A stretch of 10,168 nt of DNA from Anaerolineaceae bacterium (lineage in GTDB: Bacteria > Planctomycetota > Phycisphaerae > FEN-1346 > JAACEH01). The stretch covers positions 1 through 10,168 of the forward strand of contig JAACEH010000026.1 of assembly GCA_011682595.1 (NCBI GenBank), read 5' to 3'. The position numbers and the translations under genes are program-made. Under the pieces are notes generated by a model. It ran no database searches. It was not told the origin of the DNA and saw only the letters and a program-made list of their open reading frames with translations. This document shows positions 1 to 6,416 of the stretch, piece by piece; the first letter of the stretch is position 1, and each line of letters starts with the position of its first letter.

Positions 1-1
1 G

Positions 2-199
2 TTCTGCAACCAGCCGCACGAGTCGCTCCGCAAGCGCCCGACGGCGTTCCTGGAGCACCACCTGTTCCACGACCTGACCAACCAGAAGATCGGCACCGCG
101 GACCTCTGGCGGCGGCTGTTCCGCGAGGCGGGCTTCCGGATCGTCGAAGAGCGGATCTTCAACCTGGTCGGGCACGGATACTTCGCCCTGAAACCCTGA
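2..199 (+). CDS. Probable SAM-dependent methyltransferase, C-terminal end (partial)
   Basis: Only the last 65 codons are present; the gene begins upstream of the window. The frame is open from base 2 to the TGA at 197-199. The tail reads as a helix followed by GFRIVEERIFN and then GHGYFALKP. A helix ending in an AGF-type turn, then two beta strands closing with a 'yfalkp' end, is common at the C terminus of class I SAM-dependent methyltransferases. The SAM-binding motifs would lie upstream and cannot be seen, so the family is inferred from the tail alone. The next gene starts 13 bp downstream on the same strand, which suggests one transcript. The coding frame is supported by strong G/C preference at third codon positions. 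It could be another Rossmann-fold enzyme. Confidence 0.5.
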   Translation, partial: FCNQPHESLRKRPTAFLEHHLFHDLTNQKIGTADLWRRLFREAGFRIVEERIFNLVGHGYFALKP

Positions 200-212
200 G
201 GCCGAGTGCCGA

Positions 213-1310
213 ATGAGCAGCGTCACCGTCTATCACTGTTCGTCCTACGATTCGGTCGGCACTCTGGTCGAGGAGGCCTTCGAGCGGTTCACCCCGCCCC
301 TGGAGGGCAAGCGCGTCCTGCTCAAGCCGAACCTGCTGGGCCCCTGTCCGCCGCGAGAGCACGTGACCACTCACCCCAGCCTGGTCTCGGCGGCCATCGC
401 CTCGTGCCGCAGGCGCGGGGCGGCCGAAGTGACCGTCGGCGACAACCCGGGGATGAGCTGCTACGGTTCGACCGACCAGGTGGCCCGCGTGACGGGCATC
501 TTCGAGGCGGCCGGCAAGTGCTATCAGAACATTGCCGAGAATCCGCGAACGGTCGAGGGCCTGACGCCGGGCGCCGAGCGGTTGCCGATTTCCCGGGTCG
601 TGCTGGAGGCCGACGTCGTGGTCGGCCTGGCCAAGGCCAAGACGCACGTGGCCACCGGCATCACCGGGGCGGTCAAGAACACCTTCGGCTACGTCGTCGG
701 GGCGGCCAAGACGCGGATTCACGCCGCCTGCCCCGGCAAGGAGGCTTTCGCCCGGGCCATTCTGGACGTCTATGCTCTGCGGCCGCCGGACTTCTCGATC
801 ATCGACGCCGTCTATGCGATGGAGGGGCAGGGCCCCTCGGGCGGGCGGCCGCGGTTTGTCGGGCGGCTGCTGGCCTCGGCGGACAACGTGGCCCTCGATG
901 CGGTCCTGGCCGACATGATGGGCTTCGCCCCCGGGACGGTCCCCTACCTGGTTGTAGCCGCGAAGCGCGGACTGGGCGAGACGGACCTCGGGCGAATCGA
1001 GATCGACGGTCCGGCCGGTCCGATCAGGGGCTTTCGCCGACCGACCTTCGGCCTGGCCGTCGGAACCTGGTTCGCCCGCTGGATGAGCCACCTGTTTGTC
1101 ACCCAGCCACGGGCCGATCGGCAAGCCTGCGTCAAGTGCGGCGCGTGCTGCCGGCAATGTCCGGTCGAGGCCATCCGCATGGACCCCTGCCCGGTGATCG
1201 ACGCCGGGCTGTGCATCTCGTGTTTCTGCTGCCACGAGTTCTGCAAGCACAAGGCCATGCGGCTGGCCCCGCGTGTCAGAATGTTCAAGTTTTTCAGGGG
1301 AAGATCATGA
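213..1310 (+). CDS. DUF362 protein with C-terminal two-[4Fe-4S] ferredoxin domain
   Basis: This 365-residue protein matches the DUF362 family closely. It has VLLKPNLL (35-42), TTHP (52-55), GDNPG (76-80), the long conserved KTH...TGAVKNTFG segment (143-159) and AMEGQGPSGG (202-211). The C terminus adds two ferredoxin-type motifs. The first is C306-x2-C309-x2-C312-x3-C316-P, and the second is C334-x2-C337-x2-C340-x3-C344 followed by Lys instead of Pro. Together they should bind two [4Fe-4S] clusters. No signal peptide is visible, so it is probably a cytoplasmic redox protein. Its substrate is unknown, as for most of the family. The ATG at 213 has only a weak GAGG 11 bp upstream, but the N terminus aligns with the family start. 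The gene follows the methyltransferase by 13 bp, and its stop overlaps the next start. The family call is firm; the function is not. Confidence 0.92.
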   Translation: MSSVTVYHCSSYDSVGTLVEEAFERFTPPLEGKRVLLKPNLLGPCPPREHVTTHPSLVSAAIASCRRRGAAEVTVGDNPGMSCYGSTDQVARVTGIFEAAGKCYQNIAENPRTVEGLTPGAERLPISRVVLEADVVVGLAKAKTHVATGITGAVKNTFGYVVGAAKTRIHAACPGKEAFARAILDVYALRPPDFSIIDAVYAMEGQGPSGGRPRFVGRLLASADNVALDAVLADMMGFAPGTVPYLVVAAKRGLGETDLGRIEIDGPAGPIRGFRRPTFGLAVGTWFARWMSHLFVTQPRADRQACVKCGACCRQCPVEAIRMDPCPVIDAGLCISCFCCHEFCKHKAMRLAPRVRMFKFFRGRS

Positions 1311-2239
1311 TGGGTCAACGTGCAAATCGTTCGCAGCGTGGGTGCCACGGTCTGACCGAAGGTCAGGCCGTGATCATCTCCCGAACGCTCGTCATGGCCT
1401 GGCTGCGCCAGACCATGGCGCCCCGCTCGCAGCAAAACAGTGATGCCCGTTGCGGGACGTCGGGACGTCTTGTGTTTATCGCACTCGTTGCGATCGCGCT
1501 GCTTGCCGGGTGCGGCCATAGAGTGATCCCGCCGGCTTACGACGGTGCGGCTTACCTGGCCCGTTTGCGCAATGAGCCGCCGGGCGGGGCCGGAACGAAG
1601 GGCTATTCTTTGGCCGTCCGGGCCCTGAAGGCTGCTGAGGCCCTGGACACTTACACCGCCCGCTTCGAGAAACAGGAGCGTATCGGCGGTCGCCTGCGGC
1701 CGCTGGAGGAGGTGGACGTGACGATTCGCGAGGACCCGCTGAGCATTCGCATGAAGTGGGTGGGCCGGGTCGACCGCGGCAAGGACGTCCTCTACGTTGA
1801 GGACCGGAATGACGACCGGCTGCGGGTCTACACGGGGCACAAGGCGGTGAAGTTGCGTCTGAACCTCGATCCCGACAGCGATACGGCGATGAAAGGCAAC
1901 CGCCATCCGATCACCGACATGGGACTGCTGACCCTGGCTCGCGGGCTGCTGCAAGGCGCGGACGAGGCGGCCCCGGCCCCGAAAGAAAGTTTCCAGTACC
2001 TCGGCAGATCGCGCCTGCTTGGCCGCGAGGTCAACCTGGTGGGCCGCCGCACATTTCCCGCCGCCGGCGAGTCGCACCAGTACATGCTCTACGCTCTGGA
2101 CGCCGAGCGCGGGTTTCCCCTGATGGCCACTCGCTACGACAGCGACGGCAGACTGGTGGAACATTACTGTTACAGTAAAGTCGCCCCCGCGGCCGACCTG
2201 CCAGAAAAGGTCTTCGATTTCGACTCCCTCGGCAAGTAA
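1307..2239 (+). CDS. DUF1571-type lipoprotein
   Basis: This exported lipoprotein has a hydrophobic stretch, LVFIALVAIALLAGC, which ends in a lipobox with the acylated Cys at residue 69 from this start. The mature part resembles planctomycete DUF1571 proteins: TYTARFEKQERIGG (115-128), the IREDPLSIRMKW region (140-151), VLYVEDRN (161-168) and a later RHPITDMG. These proteins are secreted and uncharacterised, and may have a LolA-like lipid-binding fold. The start at 1307 was chosen because ATGA overlaps the upstream stop and AGGGGAAG (1296-1303) lies 3 bp before it. However, it leaves about 50 residues ahead of the signal core. In-frame ATGs at 1394 and 1415 give a more normal signal peptide (Cys at 40 or 33) but lack a ribosome site. 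A strong hairpin lies in the disputed segment. The gene itself is secure; its start is uncertain. Confidence 0.85.
   Translation: MMGQRANRSQRGCHGLTEGQAVIISRTLVMAWLRQTMAPRSQQNSDARCGTSGRLVFIALVAIALLAGCGHRVIPPAYDGAAYLARLRNEPPGGAGTKGYSLAVRALKAAEALDTYTARFEKQERIGGRLRPLEEVDVTIREDPLSIRMKWVGRVDRGKDVLYVEDRNDDRLRVYTGHKAVKLRLNLDPDSDTAMKGNRHPITDMGLLTLARGLLQGADEAAPAPKESFQYLGRSRLLGREVNLVGRRTFPAAGESHQYMLYALDAERGFPLMATRYDSDGRLVEHYCYSKVAPAADLPEKVFDFDSLGK
1346..1372. repeat. REP-like palindrome, 12-bp stem
   Basis: The arms CACGGTCTGACC (1346-1357, first two bases read as CA at 1346-1347 in the paired form) and GGTCAGGCCGTG (1361-1372) pair over about 12 bp with one G-U pair and a GAA loop. The element lies 36 bp after the preceding stop codon, inside the N-terminal extension of the lipoprotein frame. 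No T-run follows, so it is not a normal terminator. It looks like a dispersed extragenic palindrome or an mRNA stability hairpin. No second copy was seen in this window. Confidence 0.55.
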
Positions 2240-2279
2240 GCGATTGTGGCGCGTGAGCGTGAACGGGCGACGTAAAGAC

Positions 2280-2320
2280 AAGGGCGACCCGATTGGGGCC
2301 GCCCTTTCTTGTTTGTTCTT
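2280..2320 (+). terminator. Intrinsic terminator ending the DUF362/DUF1571 operon
   Basis: AAGGGCG (2280-2286) pairs with CGCCCTT (2300-2306). An inner CCC/GGG pairing (2288-2290 with 2296-2298) closes the loop after one A-C mismatch. A T-rich run of TTTCTTGTTTGTTCTT follows at 2305-2320. It lies 40 bp past the lipoprotein stop and 16 bp short of the stop of the convergent pseudopilin gene, so it may act on both strands. The T-run on the minus side is weaker. Confidence 0.8.
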
Positions 2321-2335
2321 CTGCTATGGCAGGTG

Positions 2336-3175
2336 TTACGGCACCAGGTAGGAGTCCTTCTTGTTGCCCTTCTGGCTGGTCTTGTCGCTGTAATCGCCGC
2401 CATCTTCGGAGCCTGCGGCGGGCCAGGACGGATCTTCGTCGCGGTTGTACTCGTCTCTGGTCCAGATGTTGTTGTTGCCGATGCCGACATAGGGCGTCTG
2501 CTCGAACCTGACATGGCCGTCGGCGTAAAGGCAGTTCTGTCCGTCGAAGTCGTGGTTCGGGCTGTTGAGCTGCCATCTGTCCTTGTCCTTGTCTTCGTTG
2601 CGGGTCGATTCCTCCAGCTCCATGTCCTCTCTCATGGGATTCATGTCCGCCGCGGCGACCAGCTCCGAGTCGGCACTGTCGGTAGTGCCTTTGCCGAGCT
2701 GGTTCTGGTAGCTGTAACTGACGTTGTTCAGGTCCCGGAAGCTCCAGACCGCCTCAACGTCGTCTATTGTCTCGTCTTCCTCCTGATCGGCGCTCGGGCA
2801 AATGAAGACGCCGGGGCTGCTCATGCCCTTGCGGATGAGCATCCACCAGTTGGAGAGGTTGCAGGTGAAGGTGTCGAGGTTCTCGGCATCGACATCCTCT
2901 TGGAAGTCGGAGATCTCCGTGTTCTCCGGGCCCCAGCCCGTCTCACCCCAGGTCGCACTGTCGTCGTCCCTGGCGTAGACGGACGGCCAGTGTCCTCTGT
3001 TGCCGGACGAGTAGACCTTGATGCTCTGGCCGATACTTCTCAAGTTTGCGGCACAGGTTGCCTGGCGGGCCCGTTCCAGCGCAGCCGCCAGGTTGGGCAG
3101 CAGGATGGCCATCAGCGTCACGATGATCGCGACGACCACCAGCAGCTCGACGATTGTAAAAGCTCTCCTTTTCAT
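2336..3175 (-). CDS. Type II secretion/type IV pilin-like pseudopilin (DUF1559-like)
   Basis: This 279-residue protein begins with a class III prepilin signal: a basic leader MKRRA, then FTIVELLVVVAIIVTLMAIL with Glu at +5 of the predicted mature chain. Prepilin peptidase would cut after residue 5, where Ala replaces the usual Gly. The hydrophobic helix (6-28) anchors the protein in the inner membrane before assembly. Further on are FICPSAD (124-130) and a closing block around 205-226, HDFDGQNCLYADGHVRF, which is the planctomycete 'H-X-DG' type with ten rather than nine spacer residues. The middle and the C terminus are unusually acidic. The start at 3175 was chosen over upstream in-frame codons because AGGGAGGT sits 7 bp before it and the prepilin leader begins there. 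No other pilus or secretion gene is nearby. These proteins are abundant and mostly unstudied in planctomycetes. Confidence 0.92.
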   Translation of the reverse strand: MKRRAFTIVELLVVVAIIVTLMAILLPNLAAALERARQATCAANLRSIGQSIKVYSSGNRGHWPSVYARDDDSATWGETGWGPENTEISDFQEDVDAENLDTFTCNLSNWWMLIRKGMSSPGVFICPSADQEEDETIDDVEAVWSFRDLNNVSYSYQNQLGKGTTDSADSELVAAADMNPMREDMELEESTRNEDKDKDRWQLNSPNHDFDGQNCLYADGHVRFEQTPYVGIGNNNIWTRDEYNRDEDPSWPAAGSEDGGDYSDKTSQKGNKKDSYLVP

Positions 3176-3497
3176 GATACCAACCTCCCTAAAACAGTAA
3201 TGAGAAATAAGATAACAGTTACTCCAGTTTACGGATAAGGGCAGTGGGGCGCCGCCGGCAAAACCGAGACCCGGCACAGCACCCGCTCCAACGCGCGCCA
3301 GAATCCGATGAGAACAGACCAAGCCTTTACGGCTGCACAGCGGACCGACACCGCCATGATAGACCTGCGGCTGGTGAATGTCCAGCTAATTTCTCCCCTT
3401 TTCGCCTTCCCAGGCACTGATAAGCCGCCGCTTTATGCGCCGCACGGCCCTGCCTGACCGAAAGCTGGTCGGGGGCAATGGAGCCGGTTATTTTCGG
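3176..3497. other. Intergenic region between two minus-strand genes
   Basis: This 322 bp stretch has no convincing gene. The first 60 bp next to the pseudopilin start are clearly richer in A/T than the rest and hold its ribosome site (about 3183-3190). They also hold a weak minus-strand -10-like TATCTT (3209-3214), but no good -35 was found. Near 3482-3497, just after the DUF362 stop on the minus strand, AGCCG and CGGCT can form a short hairpin with an A-rich loop. It has no T-run, so no intrinsic terminator can be claimed. A 62-codon minus-strand frame at 3229-3417 resembles nothing known and is treated as chance. Confidence 0.6.
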
Positions 3498-4481
3498 CTA
3501 AAAACGGATGCGACGAACCTGGATGCGTGCCGGGTCGGCCATGCCGAGTCCTTTGCGTCCGGCCGCGGCAATGTAGTCGGCCGGTCGCCCGGCCTCGGCC
3601 AGGCTCTTGAGGCCGTGATTGTTGCGGGCCGAGTCCAGGATGTCCATGGCCACGCGGTCGACGGCCACCATGTCGGTTCCGGCCAGGATCGAGCACTGTT
3701 TCCAGACCTTGGTCTTGTCGGCCCTGGGGCCGCCGTCGAAGATGCCGCGGATGGCGTTGACGATGGTCAGGCGGTGCTTCTTGCGGATGGCCTCGGCGGC
3801 CACCAGGTCCGGGATGCCGGGGACGCCGCCGGGGTCGAAAAAGTCGCCCGGGTTGTTGATCAGTCCCAGGGCCAGGTTGACCATGCCGCAGGACAGGCCG
3901 AACAGGCGATGGTCCGTCAGAAAGGGGACGTTGAGGATGGCGGTCACCTTGCCCAAAGCCCGGACGAACTGGGTCTGCCGTTTGCCGGCGGCAACTTTCT
4001 CCTCGAGATAGCCTCGCGGGGCGGGCCTGGTTTCCAGAACGGCGGTGTAGGGCGGCGGATCCAGCAACATGATTCGCCGGGCCGAGAAACCGCTGTCGAG
4101 CAGGCTCCGGACTATCATGCCCGCCATGGCCGGCGAGGTGTTCAGGAGGTCTGCAGCCACGGGCTGGAACTTGATGCCGATGATGTCGGTCTTGCTGAAG
4201 AACTCCTTCCAGGCCGGGGCCTTGTCGTCCCGGCCGGTCATTTCCGCCAGAATCCTGTGGACCGACCACCTCAGGACCGAATCTTTGCGGACGTTTCCGA
4301 ACTCGTCCAGGAGCTTCGCTTCGGTGAACTCGAAGACTTCCGCCTTTGCCGTGTCGGCCTCAGAGGGTTGCCTCGCCTTTTCGTCGGTTGCCGCCCAGAG
4401 CCGGGAGGTCAGGGTGGCCCCGTACAATCCGCCCAGGCCGATAAGCGAACTCTTCAGGAACTGGCGGCGGGTGAATGACAT
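3498..4481 (-). CDS. Tat-exported DUF362 protein without Fe-S cysteines
   Basis: This 327-residue protein has a twin-arginine signal, MSFTRRQFLKSSLIGLGGLY, with RR at 5-6 and likely cleavage near LWA (residue 30). The remainder follows the DUF362 pattern in divergent form. It has DIIGIKFQP (99-107), an ILNVPFLTDHRLFGLSCGMVN block (182-202) matching the family 'P-lKtH...TG.vKN' region, LINNPGDFF, and a late GTDMVAVDRVAMDILD (268-282). No ferredoxin motif is present, unlike the DUF362 protein at 213. Tat export implies folding, perhaps with a cofactor, before transport to the periplasm. ATG 4481 was preferred to GTG 4490 because AGAGGTG lies 6 bp before it and the signal motif then sits at the normal distance. 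The reaction is unknown. Confidence 0.87.
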   Translation of the reverse strand: MSFTRRQFLKSSLIGLGGLYGATLTSRLWAATDEKARQPSEADTAKAEVFEFTEAKLLDEFGNVRKDSVLRWSVHRILAEMTGRDDKAPAWKEFFSKTDIIGIKFQPVAADLLNTSPAMAGMIVRSLLDSGFSARRIMLLDPPPYTAVLETRPAPRGYLEEKVAAGKRQTQFVRALGKVTAILNVPFLTDHRLFGLSCGMVNLALGLINNPGDFFDPGGVPGIPDLVAAEAIRKKHRLTIVNAIRGIFDGGPRADKTKVWKQCSILAGTDMVAVDRVAMDILDSARNNHGLKSLAEAGRPADYIAAAGRKGLGMADPARIQVRRIRF

Positions 4482-4515
4482 CCGGTGCACCTCTGGTGGT
4501 TTGTTGGCTGCGCGT

Positions 4516-4535
4516 CTTCAGGCGGCTTCCTGAAG
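4516..4535. repeat. Inverted repeat upstream of the Tat DUF362 gene
   Basis: CTTCAGG (4516-4522) and CCTGAAG (4529-4535) form a perfect 7-bp inverted repeat with a 6-nt spacer. It lies 35-54 bp upstream of the minus-strand start at 4481. It could be a repressor operator or a 5' leader hairpin. No clear minus-strand -10/-35 pair was found with which to place it relative to a promoter. Confidence 0.4.
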
Positions 4536-4591
4536 TCATCGGCGCAGGGACCGACCATCCTTGTGGTACGGAAATCGGACAGTTCGGCCCG

Positions 4592-4605
4592 TTTCCTTGA
4601 GGAAA
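4592..4605. repeat. Short palindrome in the divergent intergenic region
   Basis: TTTCCT and AGGAAA flank a TG centre as a perfect 6-bp inverted repeat midway between the divergent DUF362 and rplU genes, about 50 bp upstream of the rplU -35. It could be an operator serving either gene, but a chance match is quite possible. Confidence 0.25.
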
Positions 4606-4655
4606 ACGCGGTTCCCGGGGTGTGCGGTCGCCTTGCGGTGAGGCGGCCTTTTCGC

Positions 4656-4683
4656 TTGCCTGAAGGGCCCGGTTCGTTATAAT
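4656..4683 (+). promoter_or_regulatory. Sigma-70-type promoter of rplU
   Basis: TTGCCT (4656-4661) and a perfect TATAAT (4678-4683) are separated by 16 bp. Transcription would start near 4690, giving a leader of roughly 75 nt. The -10 is preceded by GTTCG, and the same 12-mer recurs at 9712-9723 ahead of another gene. Confidence 0.7.
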
Positions 4684-4766
4684 GGCTGTTCTTTCGACCT
4701 GCCCTGAGCCGCAGAGAGTGTCCGGCGGCACCGGTGGCGGGGCATTGGACAGTCAGGAGATGTAGC

Positions 4767-5078
4767 GTGTACGCCATAATCGAAGATTCCGGTCAGCAGT
4801 TTCGCGTTCAGGAAGGCGACCAGATCGAAGTGGACCTTCGCTCGGTCGAGCCGGGTTCGACCATCGCTTTCGACCGCGTTATGCTCGTCAGCGGCGGCAA
4901 GAAAACCCAGATCGGCAAGCCCCTGGTCGAAGGTGCCAGCGTGATGGCCGAGGTGGTCGGCCAGGTGAAGGGGCCGAAGCTGGAGGTCGTCAAGTTCCGT
5001 CGGCGCAAGAAATCGCGTCGGCACGTCGGCCACCGCCAGAAGTACCTGAGCGTTCGCATCGCCGAGATCAAGTGCTGA
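4767..5078 (+). CDS. rplU: 50S ribosomal protein L21
   Basis: The 103 residues match the usual length of bacterial L21. The N terminus (V/M)YAIIEDSGQQFRVQEGD and the basic block KFRRRKKSRRHVGHRQ (76-91) are family hallmarks. L21 binds 23S rRNA in the large subunit and is close to L20. The start is GTG at 4767, with CAGGAG 7 bp upstream; an earlier in-frame start at 4734 would add residues not found in the family. The gene has its own promoter. In most bacteria rpmA (L27) follows directly, but here the next 290 bp contain no L27 sequence and the following gene is unrelated. No intrinsic terminator was seen behind it. Confidence 0.97.
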   Translation: MYAIIEDSGQQFRVQEGDQIEVDLRSVEPGSTIAFDRVMLVSGGKKTQIGKPLVEGASVMAEVVGQVKGPKLEVVKFRRRKKSRRHVGHRQKYLSVRIAEIKC

Positions 5079-5198
5079 CCGCGCCAGCTACGGGCGAGCG
5101 GCGCAGCCCCTGCGGGCGGTACGACACGTAGAACATGCCCGGGATGCGGCGCGTCGCCGACCGTCAAAGCCGGCGGTCCGGAAGCGGGCGCTGCGGGT

Positions 5199-5216
5199 TC
5201 CTCCTCCTCCTCCTCC
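5199..5216. repeat. (TCC)6 microsatellite
   Basis: Six perfect TCC units lie in the non-coding stretch between rplU and the next gene, about 80 bp ahead of the -35 of the downstream promoter. If a 63-codon chance frame (5135-5326) were translated, the repeat would encode a Leu run, but that frame has no support. Confidence 0.8.
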
Positions 5217-5297
5217 TGCTCGACATTTTCCGGCTGTCACCTGCGCAAGGTTCCCCCGATGAGGTTCCGCCTTGGCCGGGGGACGCGTGGAATTGTC

Positions 5298-5327
5298 TTT
5301 ACCGCTTCAGGCGACCCGGACTATAAT
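5298..5327 (+). promoter_or_regulatory. Sigma-70-type promoter of the secreted Lys/Glu-rich protein gene
   Basis: TTTACC (5298-5303) and a perfect TATAAT (5322-5327) are 18 bp apart. The predicted start is near 5334, about 36 bp before the ATG. This implies that the gene is not merely read through from rplU. Confidence 0.6.
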
Positions 5328-5369
5328 ATTGTCAGTCCTTGGGGGACATTTGAGTCCCGGGAGGCGGCC

Positions 5370-6152
5370 ATGAAAGGCGTGCTGGTCGTTGGTCTGGTGC
5401 TATGTATCGTGTCAGCGTCGGTTGCCGTGGCTGATCCGGCCGCTGAACAGCCGCCCCGGGAAAACGCTGCCGAGAAGCCGAAGCCCGAAGACAAACCGGG
5501 CGATGAAGACAAACCCGCCGAGAATCCGCAAGCATCCGACAAACCTGACCAAGAGAAAGACCAGGACAAGCCGAAGCCGTCCCCGGTGACCAATGAATAT
5601 GAGCGGAAGATGCTGGCCATCAAAAAGCGGGTCGCCGAGGCCGAGAAACTCCAGGAGAAGGTCTCCAAGGCCGAGTTCAAGGTCAATGCCCAGATTTCCA
5701 AGATGCGGGACTCCTCGAAGAAGCCGGTCGACACGGCGCTGCTCAGGGAGGAAATCGCCGAGCATCACCCCAGCCGCAATGCCAAGATCTATCGCAAGCT
5801 GACGCTCACCCTGGCCGGCGGGCAGGAGAAGTTGGCCGGAGTTTTCGCCAAGGCCTGGTCGGACTGTGTGAAACTGAAGAAGATGGACGTCCAGGAAGAG
5901 GACCTGAAGACCAAGGGCGAGGCCCTGGTGGCCGGTGTGAAGGATCAGTACATTGCCGCCCTGATGAAACTGGCCATATTTTACGAGCGGGTCAGCGAAA
6001 CAAAGAAGGTTACCGCCTGCTACACCCAGATACTGAAGGTCGACAGGAAGAACTCCGCCGCCCTCAGCTACTTCAAGGAACTCGAGAAGAAGGAAAGCGA
6101 CAACGGTGGCGGCAGCTATGGCGGCGGCTATAGTGGCGGCCGCGGTCACTAG
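5370..6152 (+). CDS. Secreted charged protein of unknown function with Gly-rich tail
   Basis: I do not recognise a family. The 260-residue product starts with a Sec signal peptide (1-21, likely cut after AVA). A low-complexity linker follows (22-72), rich in Pro, Lys, Glu and Asp with repeated DKP units, and is almost certainly disordered. Residues 75-245 are charged and mainly helical, with coiled-coil character at 78-112 (KKRVAEAEKLQEKV). The segment 195-240, with YERVSETKKVTACYTQILKVDRKNSAA, looks like one or two TPR-like helical hairpins. The end (246-260) is a Gly/Ser/Tyr run, GGGSYGGGYSGGRGH. The ATG at 5370 is supported by GGGAGG 5 bp upstream and by the signal peptide beginning there; the frame extends upstream to 5259 without support. 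The product is probably periplasmic or on the cell surface. The role is unknown. Confidence 0.8.
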   Translation: MKGVLVVGLVLCIVSASVAVADPAAEQPPRENAAEKPKPEDKPGDEDKPAENPQASDKPDQEKDQDKPKPSPVTNEYERKMLAIKKRVAEAEKLQEKVSKAEFKVNAQISKMRDSSKKPVDTALLREEIAEHHPSRNAKIYRKLTLTLAGGQEKLAGVFAKAWSDCVKLKKMDVQEEDLKTKGEALVAGVKDQYIAALMKLAIFYERVSETKKVTACYTQILKVDRKNSAALSYFKELEKKESDNGGGSYGGGYSGGRGH

Positions 6153-6233
6153 CGGGGCGTGTCCGACAGAGGGTTTCACCTGTCAAGCCTTCGCGGAGTT
6201 GTCCGCCGAAAAGTGTAGCCCCCGAATCCTCCC

Positions 6234-6251
6234 CCGGGCCGTCCGGCCCGG
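6234..6251. repeat. GC hairpin downstream of the secreted protein gene
   Basis: CCGGGCC (6234-6240) and GGCCCGG (6245-6251) pair perfectly around GTCC, about 80 bp past the preceding stop codon. A run of ten C (6255-6264) follows instead of T, so it is not a canonical terminator. It could still slow polymerase or protect the 3' end of the upstream transcript. Confidence 0.5.
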
Positions 6252-6254
6252 CAG

Positions 6255-6264
6255 CCCCCCCCCC
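6255..6264. repeat. C10 homopolymer tract
   Basis: Ten consecutive C residues lie about 50 bp upstream of the -35 of the GH78 gene. Such tracts slip during replication and sequencing, so the length may vary. It is outside any coding frame. Confidence 0.8.
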
Positions 6265-6312
6265 TTGCCTCCCCTCCGCGGGAAACTTTTGTTGGCGGTG
6301 TAATCTTCCCGA

Positions 6313-6341
6313 TTGACCTGAACCCTGCCCGTCGCTAGACT
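6313..6341 (+). promoter_or_regulatory. Sigma-70-type promoter of the GH78 gene
   Basis: TTGACC (6313-6318) and TAGACT (6336-6341) are separated by the ideal 17 bp. The -35 matches at 5 of 6 positions and the -10 at 4 of 6. Transcription would start near 6348, leaving a leader of roughly 70 nt. Confidence 0.6.
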
Positions 6342-6416
6342 CTCTCGCCTTCGGATTTTGCAGTCGGCCGCAGCAGGTCGGGGCACTGCAACAGTCCCTA
6401 ATGAAAGGAGCCCCCT

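Noticed and set aside
206..1306. Upstream part of the long plus-strand frame that ends in the lipoprotein gene
   Set aside because: It is the +1 shadow of the DUF362 gene, Arg/Gly-rich without recognisable sequence. Only the part from 1307 onward carries the lipoprotein.
944..2281. Long minus-strand frame opposite the DUF362 and lipoprotein genes
   Set aside because: High-GC antisense shadow; the plus-strand genes there have clear family matches and the minus frame has none.
3229..3417. 62-codon minus frame between the pseudopilin and DUF362 genes
   Set aside because: No ribosome site, no recognisable sequence, and codon use unlike the neighbours.
5135..5326. 63-codon plus frame with a Leu run
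   Set aside because: The Leu run comes only from the (TCC)6 repeat. There is no ribosome site, and the frame overlaps the promoter of the next gene.
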